A stretch of DNA of 33,554 nucleotides, taken from contig NZ_AVPT01000029.1 in the NCBI RefSeq assembly GCF_000768335.1, forward strand, positions 1 to 33,554, read 5' to 3'. A model generated the notes under the pieces. It was not told the origin of the DNA and did no database searches. It was given only the letters and a program-made list of their open reading frames with translations. Of this stretch, positions 19,727 through 33,479 are shown piece after piece. Position 1 is the first letter of the stretch; each line of letters begins with the position of its first letter. The DNA is from Lysobacter arseniciresistens ZS79 (GTDB lineage: Bacteria; Pseudomonadota; Gammaproteobacteria; Xanthomonadales; Xanthomonadaceae). The translations under genes and the position numbers were made by a program.

Positions 19727-19972
19727 ATGAACGACGCCGATGCTTCGCCGGCCCTGCTGCAGCGCCTCAGACAACTGCGCAATGACGCGGCCCGGTTGAA
19801 GGCCGAGGTGCCCGACCCTGCCGACTTCATGCCTGCGTTCGCCGGCGAGGCAGACGGCATCCTCGAGGACGCCGACCGCTTGGGCGGCGACTGCTGGGAA
19901 TCCGCCAGCCACATGGTCGACGAGATCCTCATCGACCTCGGTTACATGGACGCCGCCGAGCGGCAGACCTGA
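19727..19972 (+). CDS. Small acidic helical protein (81 aa)
   Basis: I choose the ATG at 19727 (MNDADASPALLQRLRQLRND) with GGAG 8 bases upstream; the longer frame from 19421 is non-coding in character. It is one helix (LRQLRNDAARLKAEV) followed by an acidic stretch (FAGEADGILEDADRLGGDCW) and ends MVDEILIDLGYMDAAERQT. It lies 12 bases before the SRAP gene in the same direction, so the two are probably cotranscribed. The function is unknown; it may be a small partner of the SRAP protein. Confidence 0.65.
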   Translation: MNDADASPALLQRLRQLRNDAARLKAEVPDPADFMPAFAGEADGILEDADRLGGDCWESASHMVDEILIDLGYMDAAERQT

Positions 19973-19984
19973 CCCGGAGGCCCC

Positions 19985-20899
19985 ATGTGCTACTCGGCCC
20001 AGGTGTGGGCGAGCTATGAAAAGTACGTGCGCCTCTACGGCGCCCACATCGATATCCGCACCTTCCACGACCTGTACGTCCGCAAGCGGCAGGGCGACAA
20101 GCTGAAAACCCCGAAGGCGATGGACGTCGCGTTCGACGCCACCGACCCGGCCACCGCCCCCACCGCCGCGCTGGTGCGCGAGATCCACGCTGCCGAGGTC
20201 GCAACGCTGGAACAGGAGCTGTTCAAGCAGCGCAAACGCCTGGCCGACGCCGAGCGGGCCCTGCAGTCCAAGACCACGAAGAAGGCACAGGAGGACCAGC
20301 GCATCGCCGGCACCAAGGTCGACCAGCTCAAGGCGCGGCTGGCCCGCCTCAAGCAGGCCGAGCCGGCACCCGCGGACTCGCGCATCTACCCGGGCATGTA
20401 CGCGCCGGTCATGGTCTGGAAGGACGGGCAGCGGGTGGTGCGGCCGATGCGCTACCAGTGCCGCCCGGCCGGCAAGCCCGCGTTCTACGATCGCAAGTTC
20501 CCCGGGACCTACAACGCCCGCCGCGACAACCTCGAAGGGTTCTGGGCGCCGCTGTTCGGCCACACCCACGCTGTCATGGTGGCCGACCGCTTCTACGAGA
20601 ACGTCGAGACGCCCGCCGGCAACGCCGTGCTGGAGTTCGCCCCGCGCACCGGCGAGCCGATGCTCATCGCCTGCCTGTGGTCACGCTGGGGCGCCGGCGA
20701 CGACGACCTCCTGTCGTTCGCCGCCATCACCGACGACCCGGAGCCCGAGGTGGCCGCCGCCGGCCATGACCGCACCATCATCAATCTCAAGCCCGAGCAT
20801 CTGGACGCGTGGCTCCGCCCAACGGGCGACCTGCAGGTGCTGTACGCCATCTTCGACGACAAGCAGCACCCGTACTACGAGCACCGCAAGGCGGCGTGA
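19985..20899 (+). CDS. SRAP/HMCES-type abasic-site protein with coiled-coil insertion (304 aa)
   Basis: GGAGG lies 6-7 bases before the ATG at 19985. The protein begins Met-Cys2 (MCYSAQVWASYEKYVRLYGA); Cys2 becomes N-terminal after Met removal and forms the thiazolidine link to abasic DNA in SRAP proteins. Other catalytic-type residues visible are Asn177 (TYNARRDN), Glu205 (RFYENV) and His261 (AGHDRTII). Family members such as YedK are about 220 aa; here residues 62-126 add a charged coiled coil (EIHAAEVATLEQELFKQRKR, KVDQLKARLARLKQAE). It protects abasic sites in single-stranded DNA, useful for a replicating element, and may also be an SOS or defence-linked gene. The insertion could mediate dimerisation. 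Confidence 0.85.
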   Translation: MCYSAQVWASYEKYVRLYGAHIDIRTFHDLYVRKRQGDKLKTPKAMDVAFDATDPATAPTAALVREIHAAEVATLEQELFKQRKRLADAERALQSKTTKKAQEDQRIAGTKVDQLKARLARLKQAEPAPADSRIYPGMYAPVMVWKDGQRVVRPMRYQCRPAGKPAFYDRKFPGTYNARRDNLEGFWAPLFGHTHAVMVADRFYENVETPAGNAVLEFAPRTGEPMLIACLWSRWGAGDDDLLSFAAITDDPEPEVAAAGHDRTIINLKPEHLDAWLRPTGDLQVLYAIFDDKQHPYYEHRKAA

Positions 20900-20900
20900 T

Positions 20901-21938
20901 CTATCGCCCCCCGACACCAGCTACCTGGCACCCATCTTGAACCGACGCCGGTGATGGTCGCGGAACCCGCTCTGCGCGGGTCGCTGCGACGAAGTACTTC
21001 TTCAATGCCCAGCCCTCGGATACGAGGCCAGTCTCTGGGTGGACAAACTCGACGCGGATCCACTTTCCCCGGAACCCGGTTGCTTGCACCATCCGATGAG
21101 GAGGCAAGCGCAAGATGATGTCTGCACCTGATTCCGGACGTATGACGATCTTCGCCTCTCGACCCCGACTCACGTATGGCCTCGCTAGCAGCGTCCGCTC
21201 CGTCAACTCCCTCACCAATGCGCAGATTTCCGAGGAAATCGTCGCGCGGGTCTGCTTGCTTTCGCCTTCTATCTTCTGACTCAGGCGCGCCTCCAACTGA
21301 GCTGTGCTCGCCTCTTGATGCAGAAAAAACAGGATCGTGAGGAGAAGCCCGAGCACTGCCAAGGCGTCGCTGGTCGAAATCCTCGCGGGGGGCGCTACCG
21401 ATGATCCGGGACCGGGACCCGCGTCCGTGACGCCTGCGGTTTGCCACGCGCACTCCCAAGCCGTCCGGAGCGCACCGACCTGAGGCCGCGGTCCATCTGT
21501 CTCGAACAACCTGATTAGATCGTCCGTTGCGCGGCGGACCGAATCGAAACCCGCCGGCAACGCGACATCTCGCGGTAATCCGGCCTCCAACCCGTGGCCC
21601 TGCGCCGCCAGTCCTTGGATGATGCTCTCCAGGCCTTGCGTTGCGCGCAGCGCCTGCTCCGCAGGCCCGTCCAGCCTCCTTAGAAACTCCTCGAGTGCGC
21701 GCGCTGAAGGAGCGTAGAGGGCGTCCAACGCGGCTATTCGCATTGACTCAACTTGGGCCATAGCCGTGGCCGCGTAGTCAAAGGGAGTATGTGAGTCGCC
21801 CTTTGCCAAGTCCGACAACCGTTGGAGATCCTTGAAATAGCCGGAAATGCCACTCGAAGCGCTTGTCCCGACGGTACTCGCCAAACGGTCCAGATCCACA
21901 CTGATAGTGACGCGCCGGCCATCAATCTCGTTCGTCAT
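20901..21938 (-). CDS. Membrane protein with SH3-like C-terminal domain (345 aa)
   Basis: The frame is open to 22460, but coding quality begins at the ATG at 21938 (MTNEIDGRRVTISVDLDRLA) after GAGGGG. Residues 1-200 are helical and soluble. One membrane helix at about 205-225 is LAVLGLLLTILFFLHQEAST. A coiled segment follows (QLEARLSQKIEGESKQTRAT), and the last 80 residues are beta-rich with an SH3-like pattern (MVQATGFRGKWIRVEFVHPE, GLVSEGWALKKYF). There is no signal peptide and no catalytic motif. It is the last gene before attR, convergent with the SRAP gene (2-base gap). Position and architecture would suit a defence or accessory cargo protein, but no function is assigned. Confidence 0.7.
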   Translation of the reverse strand: MTNEIDGRRVTISVDLDRLASTVGTSASSGISGYFKDLQRLSDLAKGDSHTPFDYAATAMAQVESMRIAALDALYAPSARALEEFLRRLDGPAEQALRATQGLESIIQGLAAQGHGLEAGLPRDVALPAGFDSVRRATDDLIRLFETDGPRPQVGALRTAWECAWQTAGVTDAGPGPGSSVAPPARISTSDALAVLGLLLTILFFLHQEASTAQLEARLSQKIEGESKQTRATISSEICALVRELTERTLLARPYVSRGREAKIVIRPESGADIILRLPPHRMVQATGFRGKWIRVEFVHPETGLVSEGWALKKYFVAATRAERVPRPSPASVQDGCQVAGVGGR

Positions 21939-22423
21939 CAGACGCCCCTCTGCTGCCTTCCCAATTCTGACCGATGTGTTCGGGAGGCTGTCAATCAAGG
22001 GCGGCGGGCTTCGGCTTCCAGCAATTTGCCGGCATTCCTTGCACCGCCTTGATGCACTTCCGCGGCAACTAGAGCGACGAGGCAGAAACAGACACCCGCG
22101 ATTTCGGGGCGCGAGCCTGCACAAGGATCTCACCGTCGCAGTGCTCGGCCCTTGCCAGTGCGGCCGAGAACCGGCGCGCCTCAGCCAATCCTGGGGCTGC
22201 ACCGACTCCCTCGTCGGCCCGCGGTTCGCGGCTTCACGAGTCAGCGAACGGTGCTCGGCGTACCGGAGTGGCAAACAGGCATCTCCGCCCTGGAGCTCGA
22301 TCACTCTAGAAAGCAGCAGAAGCCGGTCAGCGCTGCGCCGCAACCAGAGCCCGATTCCGAGCGACCTTAGGGCACGACTTGGCGCCAACGGCATGCCGCA
22401 ACCTCCACCAAGGACGCGCCTCG
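21939..22423. other. 485-bp stretch without a convincing gene
   Basis: Frames on both strands are short or of poor composition, including the upstream extension of the 20901-21938 frame. A leftward frame ending near 22071 (HCDGEILVQARAPKSRVSVS) is protein-like but lacks a start and is cut by a stop upstream, so it may be a gene remnant. The promoter of the membrane-protein gene should lie near 21940-22000. Confidence 0.5.
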
Positions 22424-22443
22424 TGACGGTAGATTTGACGGTA
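22424..22443 (+). promoter_or_regulatory. Integrase arm-type sites, right end
   Basis: Two direct TGACGGTA copies (22424-22431, 22436-22443) lie 12 bases apart, about 70 bases inside attR. They match the inverted TACCGTCA pair over the int2 start at the left end, as expected for P and P' arms bound by one integrase. Confidence 0.6.
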
Positions 22444-22513
22444 AGTCGAAAACCCTTCACACCTTATTCCGTGCATTTGCGCGCTCTTAGCATTAAATTC
22501 AGTAGAGCCCACC

Positions 22514-22594
22514 CCACCAATTCAAGCTCCAAAGCAGTCCGGATCAGGCCGGAACCCCCAATCAAATCAAGGGTTCCGGCCTTTTTTGTGTCCA
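22514..22594 (+). repeat. attR direct repeat
   Basis: Copy of 7692-7771 starting CCACCAATTCAAGCTCC and including the terminator. The bases before 22514 do not continue the tmRNA, so this is the distal att site of element 2, with the crossover at or right of the CCACCA. Confidence 0.85.
22547..22587 (+). terminator. ssrA terminator, right copy
   Basis: GGCCGGAACCC (22547-22557) and GGGTTCCGGCC (22571-22581) pair perfectly and are followed by TTTTTT. It is the terminator duplicated with the attachment site. Confidence 0.85.
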
Positions 22595-22667
22595 ACCGGA
22601 GCCGAACCTGCTTGCGGCGATCCGACGGTATGCGTCGATAGCATTGGCGGTAACCGGAGCCACCGCC
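22595..22667 (+). repeat. Diverged copy of the element's left-end arm, outside attR
   Basis: Aligned without gaps to 7772-7844, 51 of 73 bases match by my count, best over CGACGGTA(A/T)GCGTCG and CGGTAAC. These are element-type (arm-site) bases yet lie outside the element, so they look like the left end of another, now lost, related element. No integrase gene follows. The stretch 22668-22801 is otherwise featureless. Confidence 0.6.
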
Positions 22668-22801
22668 GGGCCGCTTGAAATCGTGTAACCCGCGATCCGG
22701 CGCCCCGGGCATGAGCGATCGCGACCACGCGGTTGCGCCGGCTCACCTGCGCATGACGGGCCCGCTGCTATCCCGGACACCCCCTCCCGGAGCCGCCGCC
22801 G

Positions 22802-23347
22802 ATGCCGGCATCAACCGCGCTGCTGATCGTCGACATGATCAACCCGCTCGACTTCGAGGGCGGCAAGGCGATGCGTCCGCAGGCGATCGCCGCGGCGGCA
22901 CGGATCGCGACGTTGAAGCGCCGGCTGAAGGCCGACGGCGTACCGGCGATCTATGTCAACGACAACTTCATGCAGTGGCAGGTGGATTTCAGTTCGCTGG
23001 TCGCGATATGCCAGCACGGAGACAGCCCGGGCGCGCCGCTGGCCCATCGCCTGCCGCCTGAGCCGGACGACTATTTCGTACTGAAGCCGAAACATTCGGG
23101 GTTCTTCGACACGCCGCTCGCGCTGCTGCTGGACAAGCTCGGCGCCACGCGGCTGGTGGTCACCGGAGTGGCTGCGGACGGCTGCGTGCTGACCACCGCC
23201 GCGGATGCCCACATGCGCGAGTACGCGGTGCACGTGCCACGCGACTGCGTCGCCTCGATCAGCCCTGCGCGCACCGATCGCGCGCTGGCATTGATGAAGG
23301 AGTCGATGAAGATCGACGTGCGCACGTCGCGTTATGCAGGAGCATGA
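22802..23347 (+). CDS. Isochorismatase-family cysteine hydrolase (181 aa)
   Basis: The ATG at 22802 opens MPASTALLIVDMINPLDFEG. The catalytic triad of the family is visible: Asp11 (IVDMIN), Lys97 (LKPKHSGF) and Cys128 (GVAADGCVLTTA), the last preceded by the TGVAADGC nucleophile-elbow form. The length is normal for nicotinamidase/isochorismatase-like hydrolases. It is a cytosolic enzyme with no signal peptide; the substrate cannot be told from sequence (an amide or a vinyl-ether chorismate derivative). It is the first gene to the right of attR and overlaps the next gene by 4 bases (ATGA), so the two form an operon. Confidence 0.9.
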   Translation: MPASTALLIVDMINPLDFEGGKAMRPQAIAAAARIATLKRRLKADGVPAIYVNDNFMQWQVDFSSLVAICQHGDSPGAPLAHRLPPEPDDYFVLKPKHSGFFDTPLALLLDKLGATRLVVTGVAADGCVLTTAADAHMREYAVHVPRDCVASISPARTDRALALMKESMKIDVRTSRYAGA

Positions 23348-23805
23348 CGGACGCGTTGCCGCCGCTGAAAGATTCATCCGCCGATTTGCAGTTGCCACCG
23401 GGCGGCGCGAAGATGGCCGAGGCAGGGGTTGTCATGGAGGAGTTTCTGATGTCTGGAGCCAAACCATCGTCGACGCAGGAAGCGGAGGGCCGCAGTCCGC
23501 CAGTGCCAGTCGCCGCAGCACCCGGTTATGTCGACTTCGACCGCGAGCTGCGCTACTGGCGCTCGCACTATCCGGAGTCGGAGTTCTGCCGGCCCGGCCT
23601 GTCCTACGAGGACTACGAGCCGGCGTTGAAGCTGGGGATCAACGTCTTCCTGCACGGGCACGGATCGTCGTTCGAGGAGCAGGACGACGAGTTGGCCGAT
23701 GCCTACTACCGCACCCGCGGTGCCAGCCCGCTGGACTGGAACGAGGCCCGTCCCGCGGCGGCCGCGGCGTGGCAGCGGATGGGCGGCAAATCCATCGCCG
23801 CCTGA
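23344..23805 (+). CDS. Hypothetical protein (153 aa)
   Basis: The ATG at 23344 overlaps the isochorismatase stop. An alternative start at about 23434 (MEEFLMSGAK) would drop a disordered N-terminus. The conserved-looking part is residues 60-150: DFDRELRYWRSHYPESEFCR, LSYEDYEPALKLGINVFLHG, and EQDDELADAYYRTRGASPLD with Trp near the end. The pattern (acidic, Tyr/Trp-rich) recurs in proteobacterial stress-related gene clusters, but I know of no function. It is cytosolic. Confidence 0.75.
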   Translation: MTDALPPLKDSSADLQLPPGGAKMAEAGVVMEEFLMSGAKPSSTQEAEGRSPPVPVAAAPGYVDFDRELRYWRSHYPESEFCRPGLSYEDYEPALKLGINVFLHGHGSSFEEQDDELADAYYRTRGASPLDWNEARPAAAAAWQRMGGKSIAA

Positions 23806-23893
23806 ATCGCCTGATTCGGGCCACCGGCGCGTCGACGACCGCAGGCAACGCAACGCGTGATGCCCGCGGCCGGAAGGCGCGCCATCAATCCGC

Positions 23894-24511
23894 TCAGTGA
23901 CCCTTGAGCATCTGGTCGCGGGACTGTTCGGCGCGCGATGCGCCGATCCGGGTCTCGACGTTGCGCACCTCTTCGGGTGGCGGCAGCACCGCCGGCAGTC
24001 CGAGCGAATCCAGCCACAGCTCCCGGGTCCAGCCGGTGGTGTGGAACAGGTGGTGGTCCTCCTCCTGCTCGACCGCCTCGTAGGCCTGCTTGAGCACCTT
24101 GCCCTCCTTGCCCGTGGCCTTCTCGGCCATGTGGCCGATCAGCTCCCAGTTGAGGTGGTCCTTGGTTTCGGCGAGCACCACGCACTCGCCCGCCACCAGT
24201 TCCGCCGCGACGGGATCGCCGGCCTTGCGTGCCATCTGCATTGCCTTCACCAGCGACTGGCCGATGTGCGCAACCACTTCGCGGCCCGGTGTGCGCGCGT
24301 CGGGATCAAGGCCCAGCTCGTTGAAGACGTTCAGCAGCACCCGCCGGTGGGTCCGGGTCTGCTCGAGGTACTCGGTCCACTCCTTGTGCAGATCCTCGTT
24401 GACCGCACACTCCAGTGCGTTCTCGTACACCTGCGCGCCGCCGATCTCGGTTTCCAGCGCCTGGTATAGCAGTTCGTGCAGCTGTGCCTGGTCGTACTTG
24501 CGGGTAGCCAT
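23894..24511 (-). CDS. Ferritin-like domain protein (205 aa)
   Basis: I place the start at the ATG at 24511 (MATRKYDQAQLHELLYQALE), with AGGAG 6 bases upstream; the longer frame is non-coding in style. A four-helix-bundle pattern is seen with acidic/His helices: ALETEIGGAQVYENALECAV, EWTEYLEQTRTHRRVLLNVF, VAGECVVLAETKDHLNWELI and YEAVEQEEDHHLFHTTGWTR. The spaced Glu and E-x-D-H-H residues could form a di-iron site. Proteins of this kind act in metal handling or oxidative stress. It is convergent with the 153-aa gene. The exact chemistry is unknown. Confidence 0.8.
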   Translation of the reverse strand: MATRKYDQAQLHELLYQALETEIGGAQVYENALECAVNEDLHKEWTEYLEQTRTHRRVLLNVFNELGLDPDARTPGREVVAHIGQSLVKAMQMARKAGDPVAAELVAGECVVLAETKDHLNWELIGHMAEKATGKEGKVLKQAYEAVEQEEDHHLFHTTGWTRELWLDSLGLPAVLPPPEEVRNVETRIGASRAEQSRDQMLKGH

Positions 24512-24668
24512 CGGGTACTCCTGGATAAGCTCCGGCGCGCGGGCCGGTCGTGGGGGAACGGGTGCACACACCCGGTTGCCTGCAGCGTAGGCACCGCGCG
24601 CGCGGCCGGCGTGAAGCGGACGCCACCCGTCGCTCACGCGGCCTTAGCAGCGGCCCGCCGTAATGTGA

Positions 24669-24872
<204 letters not shown>

Positions 24873-24929
24873 GCGCGGCCACCGGAGAACATCGCGCCGC
24901 GACACCGCGCGGCAATCAGGCGTCCGTGG

Positions 24930-25637
24930 TCAGAGCCCGGCCGCCCTCGGAATACCCAGGCAGATGCCGGCGTGGCCGTCCCCGGTTTCAACCGCATCGA
25001 GGGTTCCACCGTGAGCAACGGCGATCGCGCGGGCGACCAGCAGGCGCATCCCAAGCCCCTCGTCGAACGGTATGGTCTGCGGCGCATCGAAGAGGCTTCG
25101 CCGCTCGGCTTCGTCGTTCCAGCGAGCACCGTCGGCGACCATCATGAACGCCACCCGGTCCCCTGCTTCGGGCAAGACCCGCAGCTTGACCCGCGACGCC
25201 CTCGTACCGAGGAAGTCCGCCAGCGTCCACAACACCTGCAACAACCGCTGCGGATCGGCCTCGACCCACACCTCGTCCAGACCAGGCGCCGGTTCCAGCT
25301 CCACGCCGCTGCCGAGATTAGCCTCGGCAAGGTCCAGCAGCATCGGTACGCTGACGGGATCGCGCCGACCGACCAGCCGCGCGTCGCGCGCACGCATCCA
25401 GTCGGAGACCTCCTGCACCATGCTGCTCAACCGGGTCGTCTGGCGGTCGATGATCCGCAGCAGCTCTTCCCTGCGCTCGGGCTCCAGGTCGTCGCGCCGC
25501 AGCAGGTAGGCGGCGGTCTGCAGCGGCGACAACGGCCCACGCAGGTCATGTGCGAGCCGGTCGAAGAAGCGGAAGGCGGGATCGGTCACCTCGGCCGCGC
25601 CGTCGTTCTCGCCCGGCTTGTGCTGGCGGTCATCCAT
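24930..25637 (-). CDS. Small histidine-kinase-like protein with degenerate ATPase domain (235 aa)
   Basis: The ATG at 25637 overlaps the upstream kinase stop by 8 bases. H-box: FDRLAHDLRGPLSPLQTAAY with His30, followed by the second dimerisation helix (LRIIDRQTTRLSSMVQEVSD). The ATPase part has a G2-like GLGMRLLVARAIAVAHGGTL, but the N-box is LQVLWTLADFLGT, lacking the usual Asn, and a clear D-x-G-x-G is absent (VADGARW instead). There is no sensor domain and no membrane helix. It may be a phosphotransfer or phosphatase-type partner of the two preceding kinases rather than an active ATP-using kinase. Confidence 0.8.
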   Translation of the reverse strand: MDDRQHKPGENDGAAEVTDPAFRFFDRLAHDLRGPLSPLQTAAYLLRRDDLEPERREELLRIIDRQTTRLSSMVQEVSDWMRARDARLVGRRDPVSVPMLLDLAEANLGSGVELEPAPGLDEVWVEADPQRLLQVLWTLADFLGTRASRVKLRVLPEAGDRVAFMMVADGARWNDEAERRSLFDAPQTIPFDEGLGMRLLVARAIAVAHGGTLDAVETGDGHAGICLGIPRAAGL

Positions 25638-27359
25638 CGACGCGCTCCCGACGTCCCGACACGCTCCGGACGGGCTGCTCGCACAACCGGCGGATCGCGT
25701 CCAGAGCCGGCGGCTTGACCAGGTGTTCGTCGAAACCGGCCTCGCCGGTCCGGCGCCGGTCCTCCGGCTGGCCCCAGCCGGTCACCGCGACGATCTCGAG
25801 CTCCTCGAAGCCCGGCATCGCCCGCAACTGCGGTGCGAGTTCGTAGCCGCTCAGGCCGGGCATGCCGACATCGAGGAACACGATGTCCGGATGGAACGCC
25901 TCCATCTCGGCCACCACCGCCTGCGGGTCGTACAGCCTGCGCACCGGGTGGCCGAGCATCTCGATCATCATCGCCAGCGTGTCGGCCGCATCGCGGTTGT
26001 CGTCCACCACGAGCACGCGCTTGTGCACGTCGCTTCCGGTTTGCGTCGGCGATTCCGGCTGCGGCGGAACCGCCGGCGGATGCTCCAGCGGCAGGGAGAC
26101 GCCGAAACGCGCGCCCTTGCCCAGCCCCTCGCTCGCAACCGATACCTCGCCGCCATGCATCTCGACCAGCCGGCGTACCAGGGTCAGGCCGATGCCGAGG
26201 CCGCCGTGGGTGCGGTCCACCTCGGTCTCCACCTGCGAGAACATCTCGAAGATCCGATGGATCTGCGCGTCCTCGAGGCCGATGCCGCTGTCGCGCACCT
26301 CGACCTCGACCCGCCCGGCGTCCGCATCCGCACGCGCCTCCAGTTCGATCCGGCCATGCGGCTCGGAGTACTTGGCCGCGTTGTTGAGCAGGTTGGCGAA
26401 GACCTGCGAAAGGCGGGCCTGGTCGGCCACCAGCGCCACCGGCTCCTCCGGCACGGCCAGCACCAGTTCGTGGCCGCCCTGCTCGATCGCCGGCCGCGCC
26501 ACCTCGACGGCGGAGTCGATGATGTCCGACAGCAGGGTCGGGTGCTTGCGCAGCGTCAGCTTGGCCTGGCTGATGCGGGCGATGTCCAGCAGGTCGTCGA
26601 TCAGCCTGACCAGCAGCGCGAGCTGGCGCTCCATCACCTGCTGCAGGCCCGGGTCGCCGGAACTGTCGGACAGCCGGCGGATGCTCAGCGCGTTCTGCAG
26701 CGGCGCCAGCGGATTGCGCAGTTCGTGGGCCAGCGTCGCGAGGAACTCGTCCTTGCGACGGTCGGCCTCGCGCAGGAGCTGCTCGACCCGCTTGCGCTCG
26801 GCGATCTCGCCGTGCAGCTCGACGTTCTGCGCACCCAGCGCCGCGTTGGCGTTGCGCAGCGACTCGTTCAGCACCTCCAGTTCGCGCGCCTGCTCGGCCT
26901 GCAGCGCGCGGTTGGCGGCCTCCAGCTTGACGTTGGCGGCCTGCAGTTCCAGGCGCTTGCGGTGCAACTCGGCCAGCACCACCACCTTGCTCCGGAGGAT
27001 CTCCGGGATCACCGGCACCATCACGTAGTCGACCGCGCCGAGCTTGTAGCCGCGCAGCCGGTCCATGTCGGTCACGTTGACCGCGGTGACGAAGATGATC
27101 GGGGTCTTCTCGAAACGCGGGTGCTGGTGGATCAGGCTGGCCGTCTCAAAGCCGTCCATCTCCGGCATGTTGACGTCGAGCAGGATGAGGGCGAAGTCGT
27201 CCTCCATCAGCCGCTTCAGCGCCTCCACGCCGGAGCTGGCCTCCACCAGGTGTTCGCCCAGCGGTTCGAGGATCGCCCGGTAGGTCAGCAGGCGACCCGG
27301 CTGGTCGTCGACCAGCAGGATCTTCACCGGCTCGTCGGGACTGCGCGTGGCGAGGCTGG

Positions 27360-27375
<16 letters not shown>
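25630..27375 (-). CDS. Receiver-kinase-receiver hybrid protein (581 aa)
   Basis: I take the GTG at 27375 (VAASLTSLATRSPDEPVKIL), overlapping the giant kinase's stop by 16 bases. REC1 is at 18-135 with Asp67 (ILLDVNM); its usual Lys before Pro is Val (DYVMVPVIPEIL). A coiled coil spans about 138-205. HisKA has His217 (LATLAHELRNPLAP), and HATPase has N-box FANLLNNAAKYS, DSGIGL and GGLGIGLTL. The C-terminal REC2 includes VLVVDDNRDAA, IVFLDVGMPG and a VKPP Lys. It is cytosolic. As the middle gene of the operon it probably relays phosphate from the upstream kinase; the lack of an output domain means that a separate response regulator is needed. Confidence 0.92.
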
Positions 27376-32843
<5,468 letters not shown>

Positions 32844-32872
32844 TCTTCAGCTCCCCCCGAGCAATCAAGTGA

Positions 32873-32884
32873 TTCACATGTGAA
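32873..32884. promoter_or_regulatory. TTCACATGTGAA palindrome in the divergent promoter region
   Basis: A perfect 12-bp palindrome lies 30 bases upstream of the giant kinase GTG and 95 bases from the MgtC-family start, followed by an AT-rich stretch (AATTTTTCCAAAACTA) in otherwise GC-rich DNA. It is a likely regulator site in the 135-bp shared promoter region; the regulator is unknown. Confidence 0.5.
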
Positions 32885-32978
32885 ATTTTTCCAAAACTAG
32901 CCTATCGGGCGTGAGGACCCTTTCACGTCGCGTGTACGCCGACGCTCCCTGCACACCGCACGCCCGAAAGTTCACCCC

Positions 32979-33479
32979 ATGGACTGGACGATACAGCTCG
33001 AAGCCGTCTGGGCGACGGCCATCGGAATGGGGCTCGGCGGCCTGGTGGGGCTCGAACGCGAACTCAAGGACCGCCCCGCGGGTTTCCGCACCCACATGCT
33101 GGTCGCCGGCGCCGCCGCGCTGCTTGTCGGGATCGGCCGCCTCGCGCTGGGCGACGACACTCTGTTCGTCGGGACGTCCGGACAGTTGCGGGTCGATCCG
33201 CTGCGATTGGTCGAGGCGGTGATCGCCGGTGTCGCATTCATCGGTGCCGGAACGATCTTCGCCCGGCATGGCGGCGACACCGTGGCCGGCATCACCACCG
33301 CGGCGTCGCTGCTGATGGTCGCGGTCGTTGGCATCGCCGCCGGCTTCCACTACTACGCGCTGGCGGCGGCGGCCACCGTGCTGACCCTGCTGGTGCTGGT
33401 GCTGCTGAACATGTGCGACCGGCTGTTGCGGCGTGGTCACACGCGCGGGGGTAGCAAAGACGAAGACGGCGCCTGCTGA
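32979..33479 (+). CDS. mgtC-like: MgtC/SapB-family membrane protein (166 aa)
   Basis: The ATG at 32979 opens MDWTIQLEAVWATAIGMGLG. The family signature GLGGLVGLERELKDRPAGFR followed by THMLVAGAAALLVGIG is present, then VEAVIAGVAFIGAGTIFA, TVAGITTAASLLMVAVVGIA and a final helix (LAAAATVLTLLVLVLLNMCD): about four to five membrane helices. It lacks the soluble C-terminal domain of Salmonella MgtC, as in the shorter SapB type. Family members act in adaptation to low magnesium or inhibit the F-ATPase. It is divergent from the kinase operon and could be its regulated neighbour. The last 75 bases of the window after it show nothing definite. Confidence 0.92.
   Translation: MDWTIQLEAVWATAIGMGLGGLVGLERELKDRPAGFRTHMLVAGAAALLVGIGRLALGDDTLFVGTSGQLRVDPLRLVEAVIAGVAFIGAGTIFARHGGDTVAGITTAASLLMVAVVGIAAGFHYYALAAAATVLTLLVLVLLNMCDRLLRRGHTRGGSKDEDGAC

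Larger units (their letters stand above)
7692..22594 (+). mobile_element. Integrative element 2 (ssrA-targeted island or satellite)
   Basis: The element is bounded by 80/81-bp direct repeats, with a P4-type integrase just inside the left one and inward arm-type repeats at both ends. It carries its own AlpA-like regulator, a replication protein and a DnaB-like helicase but no recognisable capsid, terminase or tail gene. Genes 7874-14887 run left to right, and cargo of mixed orientation follows. The order int, alpA, rep resembles Gram-negative phage-inducible islands, but packaging genes are lacking, so satellite versus defective prophage is open. A nested remnant (about 17127-19158) lies inside. 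Confidence 0.85.

Noticed and set aside
21939-22460. Upstream extension of the SH3 membrane-protein frame
   Set aside because: Arg/Ser/Leu-rich low-quality sequence; a ribosome binding site and coding bias begin at the ATG at 21938.
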